This document shows, piece by piece, positions 10,877 to 18,260 of a stretch of DNA of 42,930 nt (the stretch's first letter is position 1; each line of letters starts with the position of its first letter). The DNA is taken from the IMG/VR virus record IMGVR_UViG_3300030390_002222, positions 1-42,930 of that record. The stretch is one strand, 5' to 3'. The notes below the pieces were generated by a model that saw only the letters and a program-made list of their open reading frames with translations, made no database searches and was not told the DNA's origin. The translations under genes were made by a program, and so were the position numbers. The stretch is from a virus.

Positions 10877-13800
10877 ATGGCATGTAAATTTAATTATAAA
10901 GGAAAGGATTATACTGAGGCAGAACTAATAAAAGTTCTGTCTAGTGATCCAAAAATTGTAGAAGAGTATTTCCCTCAAGAAGAGAGAGCTAAAAGTGACT
11001 ACACAAAAGAAGATATTGAAATATTTAAAAATAAGGTTAAGATACTTCAGGATTCTATGAATGTTGAAGTTATTATGGATGACACTGTTGAGAGCTCTAG
11101 AGTTCTTGGCAAGGGTGATCAGAGAGTTAAAGATGCGGGTAGGCCTGTCATCTTGATAAATCCTGGCAAAATCTTTAAGACTACAGCTATTCATGAATTT
11201 GGACACATATTTGTTGACTCACTTCCGGGAGGTTTAGATAATCCTAGACTAAAGAGGGCTTTGGATATGCTAATGGGCACTGAATTAGAAGCGGAAGTTA
11301 GAGAGTTATATCCTGAATTAAATGAAGAGATGTTTGCAAAAGAACTAATCGTAACTGCTATTGGTAGAAAAGGTGCAGAGCTTTTTGATAGTCAAGATAA
11401 AGCAGGCATTTGGGAATCTATTAAAAACTGGTTTTTTAGTTTCATAAGTAGAAAATTTAATATATTCAATAAGGATGTAATAGAATCTCTTACTAGAGAC
11501 ATAATTGACAATAGAGTGAAGAAAACAAATCTTTATGAAGGTCTATCAGAGATGGATCAAGAAGAAAGGGTAAGAAAGATTGATAAGGAGGCGCAAGAAG
11601 AAAAAGTGGCTATAAAGTCTTTAGAAGCTGTATTTGAAGAGACTCTTGCCAGGGTGACTAATATTTATAATGAATACTTACCTGATACGCCTGATAAAAA
11701 GGAAAGAGAATCTCTTAATCAATTAGATGGCACCACTAGATTTCAATCTATTGAGGCGCTTAAAAATGAGTTAGATAAATTAGATGAGACTGATAAAAAG
11801 CTAGGTTTATCTAAATACATCCAGTGGGTTCGTGAAGAAATAGAAGAGGTGAATAGAATCGTTGATGATAGAAAGAAATTTGGTAATCTTACTGAAGATA
11901 ATGTTATTTCAAGTATAGAATGGAACCAAGGTTTCAGTATGGTTGAAGATATTCAGAGTCTAATAATAGGAATGAATGATGCTGGTGAATTGTCTGATAA
12001 AGACAAAAAGTATTACGAAAGAGTTCTTTCAAATGTACAAAAAGATAGATCTAAATTAGATGCCAAATTACTGCATGCTTCTCGGGAGGCATACGCAGAA
12101 TTCATGGCAGACAACGATAATAAAATAAAAACTGAATACACCAAAGGATTTGAAAGAGAATATGATGACTTAGATCTAAAAGCTTCAGGACAAAGTATTG
12201 ACTCTTACGTTATGGAGAAACTATTAGTAAACGCTGATGAAATTAGAAAAGTAGCATACAATGAGGCATTTGCAAATGCACAAAAGTCTGTGTCTGACAT
12301 ACATAAATTGGCAGCAACAATGTGGTCCGAGAAAAATGCAAATTCTCAAGACATTCAGGTGCTATCTACTCTAGTCGATTCAGTTGAGCAGCAGATTGCT
12401 GAATACGCTTTAACTCAAGCTAGAGAGTTTGACACAATGAACAAGCAATTTAAAAAGGATGTAAGCAATAATAATAATCAAAAAAAGAAGTATGAAAACA
12501 TGTTCACTACTTCTAAATCCGGACAGTCCTACTATGCATCTCAGTATAAGCCTGATTTCATGGAGAAAAGAAACGAGTTAATATCTGATGCATTCGATAG
12601 AGATAAGGCTGATGAAAAATATGGCGATGTAAAGGTTGATAGTTCTAAATTAAAATACACTATTAACGGCGTGACTAGATCTATTAGATTTGGTGATGCA
12701 ACCAGGTTCAAAGTAGATACCAATGAAGCAGGAGAATCTATTCAAATATCATATGTATTACTTGGGGAAAGAGAATATATCCCTACTTCAGAAGCTATAG
12801 CTAGATCTGAATATGAGTACTGGATAAAAGAAAACACTGAATCCATAGTAGTTAAAGGTAAAGATAATTGGGTTCCAAAACAGAAATGGATTAATAAAGA
12901 TTACAATAAAATGACTCCTAAACAGAAGTCTCATCTAGACTTCCTAAAAGGCAAAGTTAAAGACGCTGATAAATTATCAAAAGGAAAAGACACTTTGATC
13001 TCCAGGAGTTACAATCAGGAGTGGATTAGATTACCAGGAGTTTTAAAATCTGATGTTCAAAGGATAGTTGAAGGTGATTATCTAGGTGCAGTTAAGCATA
13101 AAGTGTCTGAGATAACATCTGTACAGGCAGATGATTACCAGACTCAAGAAAATAATAATACAACTAAAGAATCGTTTATAAGAGTATATGCTGACATTTC
13201 TAATAAAGAAAAGCTAAGAGTACCTATTTCATTTAGAAAGAAGCTATCTGAAGCTGATCAAAGTTTTGATTTACATACGATGACTTTAATGAATACTATT
13301 GCTGCTAAGAACTACGAAAAAAAGAAAGAAGTTGAGTCTACTTTTTTGATTGTATTAGAAGTAATGAAAAATAGAAAAGTGCCGGATAAGGCAGGGCTTA
13401 GGAGACTTACAAAAATTCATGCATTATCTAAAAAAGATAAAGAAGTTGAAATATTCAAGGACTTACGTGATGGGCTTCCAAATGATGGCAAGAAGGCACT
13501 TGATATGCTTCACAATAGAATGTATGACATCAAGAGTAAAGATGCGGGAAAAGTCAAGATAGCTGGCAAAGAAGCTGATGTTAATCAGTTGGCTAAGTCT
13601 TGGTTAAAGTATTCTGGTATGACGGCATTAGTTGGTAACTGGATAAATAGTACTGTGAATTTAAGTATGGGTACTATTAATAATTTTATTGAAGCTTCAG
13701 GTGGTGAACATTTTAATTTTAAAGACTGGGCTTATGCAAGTAAAGTTTACACAAAGGACGTTAGACACATTATGAATGATTGGGGGTCTAATGTAGATAA

Positions 13801-14902
13801 ATCAAGAACTAATATGTTTCTTAACACATTCAATGTAATGGGTGGTAAAGAGTATTTAGACAATAAGTTTGAAGAAAACACTAAAGGACAGGCATTAATG
13901 AAGATGAACTCTATGCGTCCAATTGCAAAAGCAGGTGAGCATATGATGCAATCTAAAGTTATGTACGCTACTATGCGTCACATTAGGGTGATGAATAAAA
14001 AAGGTGACTATATAGATATTGACGGCAATGTTGTTAAATCTAAAAAAGAAGCAGCGTCTTTGGACCAGATGATTACATTCGTGCCAACCACTGGGGGCGG
14101 AATAGAAATGAAGTTAAATGAAGCTGTGAAAGCTACGACTTTTACTAGAACTGGTGGTCAAGCCCAAATAATGCTGGAGACTAGAAATCTAATCAAGTAT
14201 AAGATCCGTGAACTACACGGTAATTATGATTCGGATTTACAAGCTGCAGCTCAAAGGGAATTTTGGGGTAAACTTACTTTTTTCCTACGTAAGTGGATTG
14301 AGGAAGGATATTTTAGAAGATGGAGAGGCACAGGAACTATGTTTACAAAAAATGAAGATATGCTAGAGGCAAATAGATTCTACTCTCAAGATGCTAAGGG
14401 CAATAGAGAAGGCTACTATGTCACTGCAATTAGATTTATGAGTAGAGTTATTGCTCCAGCTATTAGACAAATGAGTATTGAAATTATCAAAAAGGGTGCG
14501 GGTAATCTATCTACACATGAAAAGGCTAATCTTAAGAAAATAACTACAGAGCTAATGATTATAGCATTAAGCATGATTGCTTATATGTCATTTGAAGATG
14601 ATGAAGAAGAGGTTACAATGAAGTACATATTTAGGAGACAAATTTCAGAGCTTACTTTTTTTATGATTCCACAAGAGGCAATTAAAATAGTTTCGACACC
14701 TACTGCATCTGTTGGTACTTTAAGAAACGTTCTGAATCTTATGACTAAAGCAATGAATCCATATGAGACATACGAACAAGGACCTCATAAAGGTAGAAAT
14801 AAACTTACAGTATCAGCACTAAAGGCATTCCCTATTACGTCTCAGACAAATAAGGATATTAAAAGTGCTTTAGATTACCTAAATAATTCGGCAGGATTCT
14901 AA
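10877..14902 (+). CDS. Giant virion cargo protein with N-terminal zinc metallopeptidase-like motif
   Basis: A 1,341-residue protein starting two bases after the polymerase stop codon. Residues 105-110 read IHEFGH, an HExxH zinc site (H106, E107, H110). Downstream acidic residues in LNEEMFAKELIVTAIG (about 152-167) could supply the third ligand, as in gluzincins. The rest is mainly charged and helical. Near the C-terminus a hydrophobic stretch (ELMIIALSMIAYMSF) followed by an acidic cluster may be a membrane segment. Position last in the giant-gene cassette, before the terminator, suggests a co-packaged ejection protein. The peptidase might process cargo proteins or open the host envelope. Activity is inferred from one motif, and the third ligand is uncertain. 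Confidence 0.7.
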   Translation: MACKFNYKGKDYTEAELIKVLSSDPKIVEEYFPQEERAKSDYTKEDIEIFKNKVKILQDSMNVEVIMDDTVESSRVLGKGDQRVKDAGRPVILINPGKIFKTTAIHEFGHIFVDSLPGGLDNPRLKRALDMLMGTELEAEVRELYPELNEEMFAKELIVTAIGRKGAELFDSQDKAGIWESIKNWFFSFISRKFNIFNKDVIESLTRDIIDNRVKKTNLYEGLSEMDQEERVRKIDKEAQEEKVAIKSLEAVFEETLARVTNIYNEYLPDTPDKKERESLNQLDGTTRFQSIEALKNELDKLDETDKKLGLSKYIQWVREEIEEVNRIVDDRKKFGNLTEDNVISSIEWNQGFSMVEDIQSLIIGMNDAGELSDKDKKYYERVLSNVQKDRSKLDAKLLHASREAYAEFMADNDNKIKTEYTKGFEREYDDLDLKASGQSIDSYVMEKLLVNADEIRKVAYNEAFANAQKSVSDIHKLAATMWSEKNANSQDIQVLSTLVDSVEQQIAEYALTQAREFDTMNKQFKKDVSNNNNQKKKYENMFTTSKSGQSYYASQYKPDFMEKRNELISDAFDRDKADEKYGDVKVDSSKLKYTINGVTRSIRFGDATRFKVDTNEAGESIQISYVLLGEREYIPTSEAIARSEYEYWIKENTESIVVKGKDNWVPKQKWINKDYNKMTPKQKSHLDFLKGKVKDADKLSKGKDTLISRSYNQEWIRLPGVLKSDVQRIVEGDYLGAVKHKVSEITSVQADDYQTQENNNTTKESFIRVYADISNKEKLRVPISFRKKLSEADQSFDLHTMTLMNTIAAKNYEKKKEVESTFLIVLEVMKNRKVPDKAGLRRLTKIHALSKKDKEVEIFKDLRDGLPNDGKKALDMLHNRMYDIKSKDAGKVKIAGKEADVNQLAKSWLKYSGMTALVGNWINSTVNLSMGTINNFIEASGGEHFNFKDWAYASKVYTKDVRHIMNDWGSNVDKSRTNMFLNTFNVMGGKEYLDNKFEENTKGQALMKMNSMRPIAKAGEHMMQSKVMYATMRHIRVMNKKGDYIDIDGNVVKSKKEAASLDQMITFVPTTGGGIEMKLNEAVKATTFTRTGGQAQIMLETRNLIKYKIRELHGNYDSDLQAAAQREFWGKLTFFLRKWIEEGYFRRWRGTGTMFTKNEDMLEANRFYSQDAKGNREGYYVTAIRFMSRVIAPAIRQMSIEIIKKGAGNLSTHEKANLKKITTELMIIALSMIAYMSFEDDEEEVTMKYIFRRQISELTFFMIPQEAIKIVSTPTASVGTLRNVLNLMTKAMNPYETYEQGPHKGRNKLTVSALKAFPITSQTNKDIKSALDYLNNSAGF

Positions 14903-14931
14903 TGGAGTAAAAAAAAATTGCCAATAGGAAT

Positions 14932-14978
14932 AAAAAGAAGCCCCAATAGAATAATCAGTTCTATTGGGGTTTTCTCTT
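14932..14978. terminator. Bidirectional intrinsic terminator between convergent gene blocks
   Basis: An 11-bp perfect stem, CCCCAATAGAA (14941-14951) with TTCTATTGGGG (14959-14969), encloses a 7-base loop. It is followed by TTTTCTCTT on the + strand, and by CTTCTTTTT when read on the - strand. It lies between the end of the + strand giant genes and the end of the - strand block, so it can stop both transcripts. Confidence 0.92.
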
Positions 14979-15019
14979 CACTAACATAACCATTAATTTA
15001 AATCACAAAATTAATTCCT

Positions 15020-15337
15020 TTAAACTCTATCTTTCATTTTTAGATATAGTCTTTCATACTCTTTGTCAATTGCAGCTACATACTTAACTACATCATTTTG
15101 ATCATTTTGGTCATATTCAATATTATTGAGAGGTTTGAATATCTCTCCTTTTTGTACAAATAGCTTAACTAATGAAGATTTATGCGCCTGTGAAGACGCA
15201 TATATCGTTAGCCCTTTACTATTACAGAACTTCATCGCATCATAATTACGATTAAAGTACCTGGTTGTCTCTTCTTGTTTCCTCAAGTGCTTTTCTCTTT
15301 TCACCTGCATTGTTGTTTTCTTCATCTTCACATTCAT
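15020..15337 (-). CDS. Hypothetical basic protein, 105 aa
   Basis: Not recognised. The 105-residue protein starts with a Lys/Arg-rich segment (MKKTTMQVKREKHLRKQ). The middle has a possible small alpha/beta fold and the C-terminus is helical and charged (AIDKEYERLYLKMKDRV). The true start could be the Met at residue 5, immediately before KKTT. It is the last gene of the - strand block before the shared terminator and lies 18 bases downstream of the 154-residue gene, so it is probably cotranscribed with it. No membrane segment or enzymatic motif is visible. Confidence 0.6.
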   Translation of the reverse strand: MNVKMKKTTMQVKREKHLRKQEETTRYFNRNYDAMKFCNSKGLTIYASSQAHKSSLVKLFVQKGEIFKPLNNIEYDQNDQNDVVKYVAAIDKEYERLYLKMKDRV

Positions 15338-15355
15338 TTATCATGTCATAGAGAT

Positions 15356-15820
15356 CTATTTGTTTTCCCAAGAAAAAGGTATTTTATAATTATTACTCAC
15401 TTGAGCAGAAATATAATTTTTAATATTACGACTGTACTTTTCCAAGTCTCTCTCTATAAAATCTTGAGACGTTGAAGATAGTGAATCTTTTTTAATTAAA
15501 AAACTTTTTTTAGCTTTAATTAATGACATTAAACCAGCTGCACTAAAATTATCATTTTCAATAGAAACTGGAATAACCTTTACTAATCCATCAAATATAA
15601 ATTCTTCAATTATATATACCAATGTAGCGTCAGCTAGCATTGCTGTAAGTCCCGATTTTTTTCTTAATGATGACTGTCTGATAGGTCTACCATTAGAATG
15701 AAAAGTTGCTGATTTACTTTTATACATCCAGCTATCTTTCATTGAATCTTTAACATCATTTTTTATGACGCAAATTGTGCCCACATCCGCAGGTCTTGCT
15801 TGTTTTCTTTTAAATATCAT
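15356..15820 (-). CDS. Hypothetical protein, 154 aa
   Basis: Not recognised. A soluble-looking 154-residue protein with a basic, polar N-terminal third (FKRKQARPADVG) and a hydrophobic centre (LADATLVYIIEEFIFDGLVKVIPVSI), which looks more like a folded core than a membrane span. The C-terminal half is helical and rich in Lys and Ser. It ends in TAG, one of few genes here that does. It sits in the small-gene zone between the giant-gene terminator and the SPFH gene. Such positions often hold virion or host-interaction genes, but nothing in the sequence settles its function. Confidence 0.6.
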   Translation of the reverse strand: MIFKRKQARPADVGTICVIKNDVKDSMKDSWMYKSKSATFHSNGRPIRQSSLRKKSGLTAMLADATLVYIIEEFIFDGLVKVIPVSIENDNFSAAGLMSLIKAKKSFLIKKDSLSSTSQDFIERDLEKYSRNIKNYISAQVSNNYKIPFSWENK

Positions 15821-15893
15821 GTGATTTAATTTATTATGTTAATTATATATTTTTTATCATCTACATTAAAAACGATATAATCTCAACTAATTT

Positions 15894-16010
15894 TTAAGTA
15901 GTTCTTCTTCGTCTCCATGCTTTACTACGGTTTAGTACTCCTTTTCCTTTTTTTCCACTAATTAAAGATTCCTTTCTTTTAGCATATCTGTCTTCTGTTC
16001 TTGTAATCAT
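15894..16010 (-). CDS. Small Arg/Lys-rich protein, 38 aa
   Basis: A 38-codon frame beginning MITRTEDRYAKRKE and ending NRSKAWRRRRTT. It is strongly basic, with a run of four arginines near the C-terminus. Its composition, distinct from random AT-rich frames, argues that it is real and suggests nucleic-acid or ribosome binding. It lies between two other small genes in an otherwise empty 400-base stretch. No family was recognised and the start is simply the only ATG. Confidence 0.4.
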   Translation of the reverse strand: MITRTEDRYAKRKESLISGKKGKGVLNRSKAWRRRRTT

Positions 16011-16043
16011 TTTTAATCTATTATATTAGTTAATTTTATCTTA

Positions 16044-16154
16044 TTACCAAGTAATCGAGTAGGTATAAGTTAACCAGCCCACTGTTATTGCTCTTCCTTT
16101 ACTCTTTCCCCATTCAAAAGCTAATAAAGGAAATATCAATATTGTATTTTTCAT
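16044..16154 (-). CDS. Small hydrophobic peptide, 36 aa
   Basis: A 36-codon frame starting MKNTILIFPLLAFEWGK and ending LTYTYSITW. The N-terminus is short and hydrophobic, possibly a membrane-associated peptide. It directly follows (on the - strand) the hairpin terminator of the SPFH gene. It is AT-rich like its surroundings and could be a chance frame, so support is weak. Confidence 0.3.
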   Translation of the reverse strand: MKNTILIFPLLAFEWGKSKGRAITVGWLTYTYSITW

Positions 16155-16183
16155 ATTTTATATTTTTAAATAATTTTTAATAA

Positions 16184-16207
16184 AAAGAGGGCTTTTACAC
16201 CCTCTTT
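16184..16207 (-). terminator. Intrinsic terminator after the SPFH lipoprotein gene
   Basis: An 8-bp stem, AAAGAGGG (16184-16191) with CCCTCTTT (16200-16207), has an 8-base loop. Read on the - strand it is followed by a T-rich tract (TTTTTATTAAAA). It lies 17 bases downstream of the SPFH gene stop codon. Confidence 0.8.
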
Positions 16208-16223
16208 CACACTATTTGTAGTT

Positions 16224-17027
16224 TTAATTCTTAAGTCCTTTAAGAATATTTACTCCTGATCCAAATACATTATTATTACCATATTTAGACACACCTTTTA
16301 AAGCCCACTGTCTATCAGTTTCAGCCTCATACAGCCTTAATACTGCTGGCTGAGACATTAACTTTTTAGTTCTAACGTCATACTCAGATGCTTCAAATAA
16401 ACCTTTAGATTTAGCTACTGCTGCTTTAGCCAAAGCTGTTTGCTCAGCTTCCTTCTTAGTTGCTAATTCATTACGCCCTAATTGAACTGCAGTTTCTTCA
16501 GCTAATTGAGCCACTTTTAATGGAATATCTACATCTGTCATCTGTAATCTAGCAAATGTAACATAGAATTCAGGAAGTTCATCAGCAATAATACTTGCTA
16601 GCTTATTTTCAGCTTCATTACGTCTTGTAATGTTTAATTCAATAGCAGAATACTGAGGTACAACTTCTTTTCCAGCTGACTTTAAAGTCTTAAGAATTTT
16701 AGTTTCAATATCTGAGATCTCTTTATGGATAAAATTAACTTTAGTTCTATCTAGCTTGTAATCTAAAGCTAATTCAACCTTTGTAACCATATTATCCTTG
16801 TCGTTGAACTCAAAAGTTTTAACTAATGTCTTTTCACGAACATCATACTCAACCATGTCATTCCATATCCAACTAATTCCTGTTGCCATTCCTTCGTTGT
16901 AAACTTTTGACATGTTTGTTTCACCACCCCAAGATACTTCTACTCCTGCGTGACCTGACTCTACTGTTGTGCATGATCCAAATGATAATGCTAATACTAA
17001 TACTAATAATCCAATTACTTTTTTCAT
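16224..17027 (-). CDS. SPFH/Band 7 (prohibitin-like) lipoprotein
   Basis: A 267-residue protein. Residues 1-18 form a signal peptide with lipobox LSFGSC, predicting lipidation at C19 and anchoring to a membrane on the periplasmic side. The region from about residue 24 (SGHAGVEVSWGG) to 200 matches the prohibitin/SPFH pattern: a beta-rich N-terminal domain, then a helical part with NRRN-type features (ELNITRRNEAENKLA) and an Ala/Glu-rich coiled coil (residues 180-215). SPFH proteins assemble into large membrane-bound rings. Prohibitin-like genes occur in several Bacteroidota phages, but their role is unknown. A terminator follows, and the A/T-rich leader upstream separates it from nrdB, so it may be its own transcription unit. 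Confidence 0.85.
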   Translation of the reverse strand: MKKVIGLLVLVLALSFGSCTTVESGHAGVEVSWGGETNMSKVYNEGMATGISWIWNDMVEYDVREKTLVKTFEFNDKDNMVTKVELALDYKLDRTKVNFIHKEISDIETKILKTLKSAGKEVVPQYSAIELNITRRNEAENKLASIIADELPEFYVTFARLQMTDVDIPLKVAQLAEETAVQLGRNELATKKEAEQTALAKAAVAKSKGLFEASEYDVRTKKLMSQPAVLRLYEAETDRQWALKGVSKYGNNNVFGSGVNILKGLKN

Positions 17028-17056
17028 ACTCTATCTAATTTAATTTAATTGTTAAT

Positions 17057-17146
17057 TTACTGTTTTTTGTTTCTAAGCCATTGCCATGACATCCAAAACA
17101 CCCACACAACTGCGCAGATTGTTAATAATCCTAATGCTCCTTTCAT
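17057..17146 (-). CDS. Tiny single-span membrane peptide, 29 aa
   Basis: A 29-residue frame with a basic end (LRNKKQ) and one hydrophobic segment rich in Val, Trp and Leu (ALGLLTICAVVWVFWM). This is the typical layout of a tiny phage membrane protein. It lies between the terminator that follows nrdB and the SPFH gene. The ATG has an A/T-rich leader. It is real only if transcription restarts after the hairpin, so confidence is moderate to low. Confidence 0.4.
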   Translation of the reverse strand: MKGALGLLTICAVVWVFWMSWQWLRNKKQ

Positions 17147-17172
17147 TTGATAATTGTTTTAAATTAATAATA

Positions 17173-17199
17173 GGGAAGTCATCTTAAAGACAACTTCCC
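17173..17199 (-). terminator. Hairpin terminator after nrdB
   Basis: The stem GGGAAGT (17173-17179) with ACTTCCC (17193-17199) encloses a 13-base loop that can fold further. It lies downstream of the nrdB stop codon in the direction of transcription. The flanking T-run is stronger on the + strand side (ATTTTTGTTTTT), so it may also act as an antisense barrier. Confidence 0.7.
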
Positions 17200-17264
17200 A
17201 TTTTTGTTTTTATTTAATTTTACTAGCTACACTAACAGACGCTAATTCACCAATAAAATAATTT

Positions 17265-18236
17265 TTAGAAATCAGCATCAAAACTAATGCTTCCAGTCCC
17301 ACCAGATTTCACTCCAGCTTTTTGATAATTTGACTCTCTTTTTTCAAACATGTTTGCTTTACCTTGTAAAGAAATCATCTCCATAAAATCAAAAGGATTT
17401 GCAGAGTTAAATTCTTTTGGACATCCAAATTGAACTAAAAGCTTATCAGCAACAAACTCTAAATATTGAGTCATAAGTTTAGCATTCATACCAATTAAAC
17501 TAACCGGCAATGATTCTGTGATAAACTCATTCTCTACTTTAAGAGCATCAATAATAATCTCTTTAATCCTTTCTGGAGCAACCTTGTTTATAAGGTGATT
17601 ATTGTGAACATGTACTGCAAAATCAGTATGTAATCCCTCATCTCTAGCTATTAATTCATTTGACTGAGTAAGACCAGGAAGTAAACCCCTCTTTTTCATC
17701 CAAAATATAGCGCAAAATGATCCTGAAAACATAATTCCTTCTACAGCAGCAAATGCAACCAATCTCTCTGCGAAAGATTCTGAAGTCATCCATTTTAATG
17801 CCCAGTCTGCCTTTAATTTAATTGCAGGAAAATGCTCAATTGCATTAAAAAGCTTATCTTTCTCTACTGCATTTTTTACGTATGTTTCAATAGTCAATGA
17901 ATATACCTCATTGTGTACATTTTCCATTGATGTTTGAAAGTCATATGTAAATTTAGCTTCAAGATAAGCAACCTCGTTAAGGAAATTGTCATTTATATTC
18001 TTATTTACAATACCATCTGAAGCTGCAAAATAAGCTAATATATGTTTAATAAAGTACCTTTCCTGATCATTTAATTTGTTATTCCAATCATCAAGGTCAT
18101 CATCAAAATCTATCTCTTCAGCTGTCCATATACATGCTTGCTGTTCCTTATACCTCTCCCACAAATCCGGATGTTGAATAGGTAGTATTGTAAATCTGTT
18201 GTTTTCTTCTTGTAAAATAGGCTCTAATTTGTTCAT
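17265..18236 (-). CDS. nrdB: Class Ia ribonucleotide reductase, beta (radical) subunit
   Basis: A 323-residue R2 protein. The di-iron ligands are all present: D74 (AASDGIV), E105 and H108 (ENVHNEVY), E166 (EGIMF), E200 and H203 (RDEGLH). Y112, four residues after H108, is the expected radical tyrosine. The C-terminal tail SISFDADF is the peptide that docks R2 onto the alpha subunit. Together with NrdA it reduces ribonucleoside diphosphates to deoxyribonucleotides and supplies precursors for phage DNA synthesis. It lies 24 bases after nrdA, with an A-rich leader and no Shine-Dalgarno. A hairpin terminator follows, so the pair ends this operon. Sequence features resemble the eukaryote-like R2 branch. 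Confidence 0.97.
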   Translation of the reverse strand: MNKLEPILQEENNRFTILPIQHPDLWERYKEQQACIWTAEEIDFDDDLDDWNNKLNDQERYFIKHILAYFAASDGIVNKNINDNFLNEVAYLEAKFTYDFQTSMENVHNEVYSLTIETYVKNAVEKDKLFNAIEHFPAIKLKADWALKWMTSESFAERLVAFAAVEGIMFSGSFCAIFWMKKRGLLPGLTQSNELIARDEGLHTDFAVHVHNNHLINKVAPERIKEIIIDALKVENEFITESLPVSLIGMNAKLMTQYLEFVADKLLVQFGCPKEFNSANPFDFMEMISLQGKANMFEKRESNYQKAGVKSGGTGSISFDADF

Positions 18237-18260
18237 TTTTTTTAAAATTTAAATTAATAA

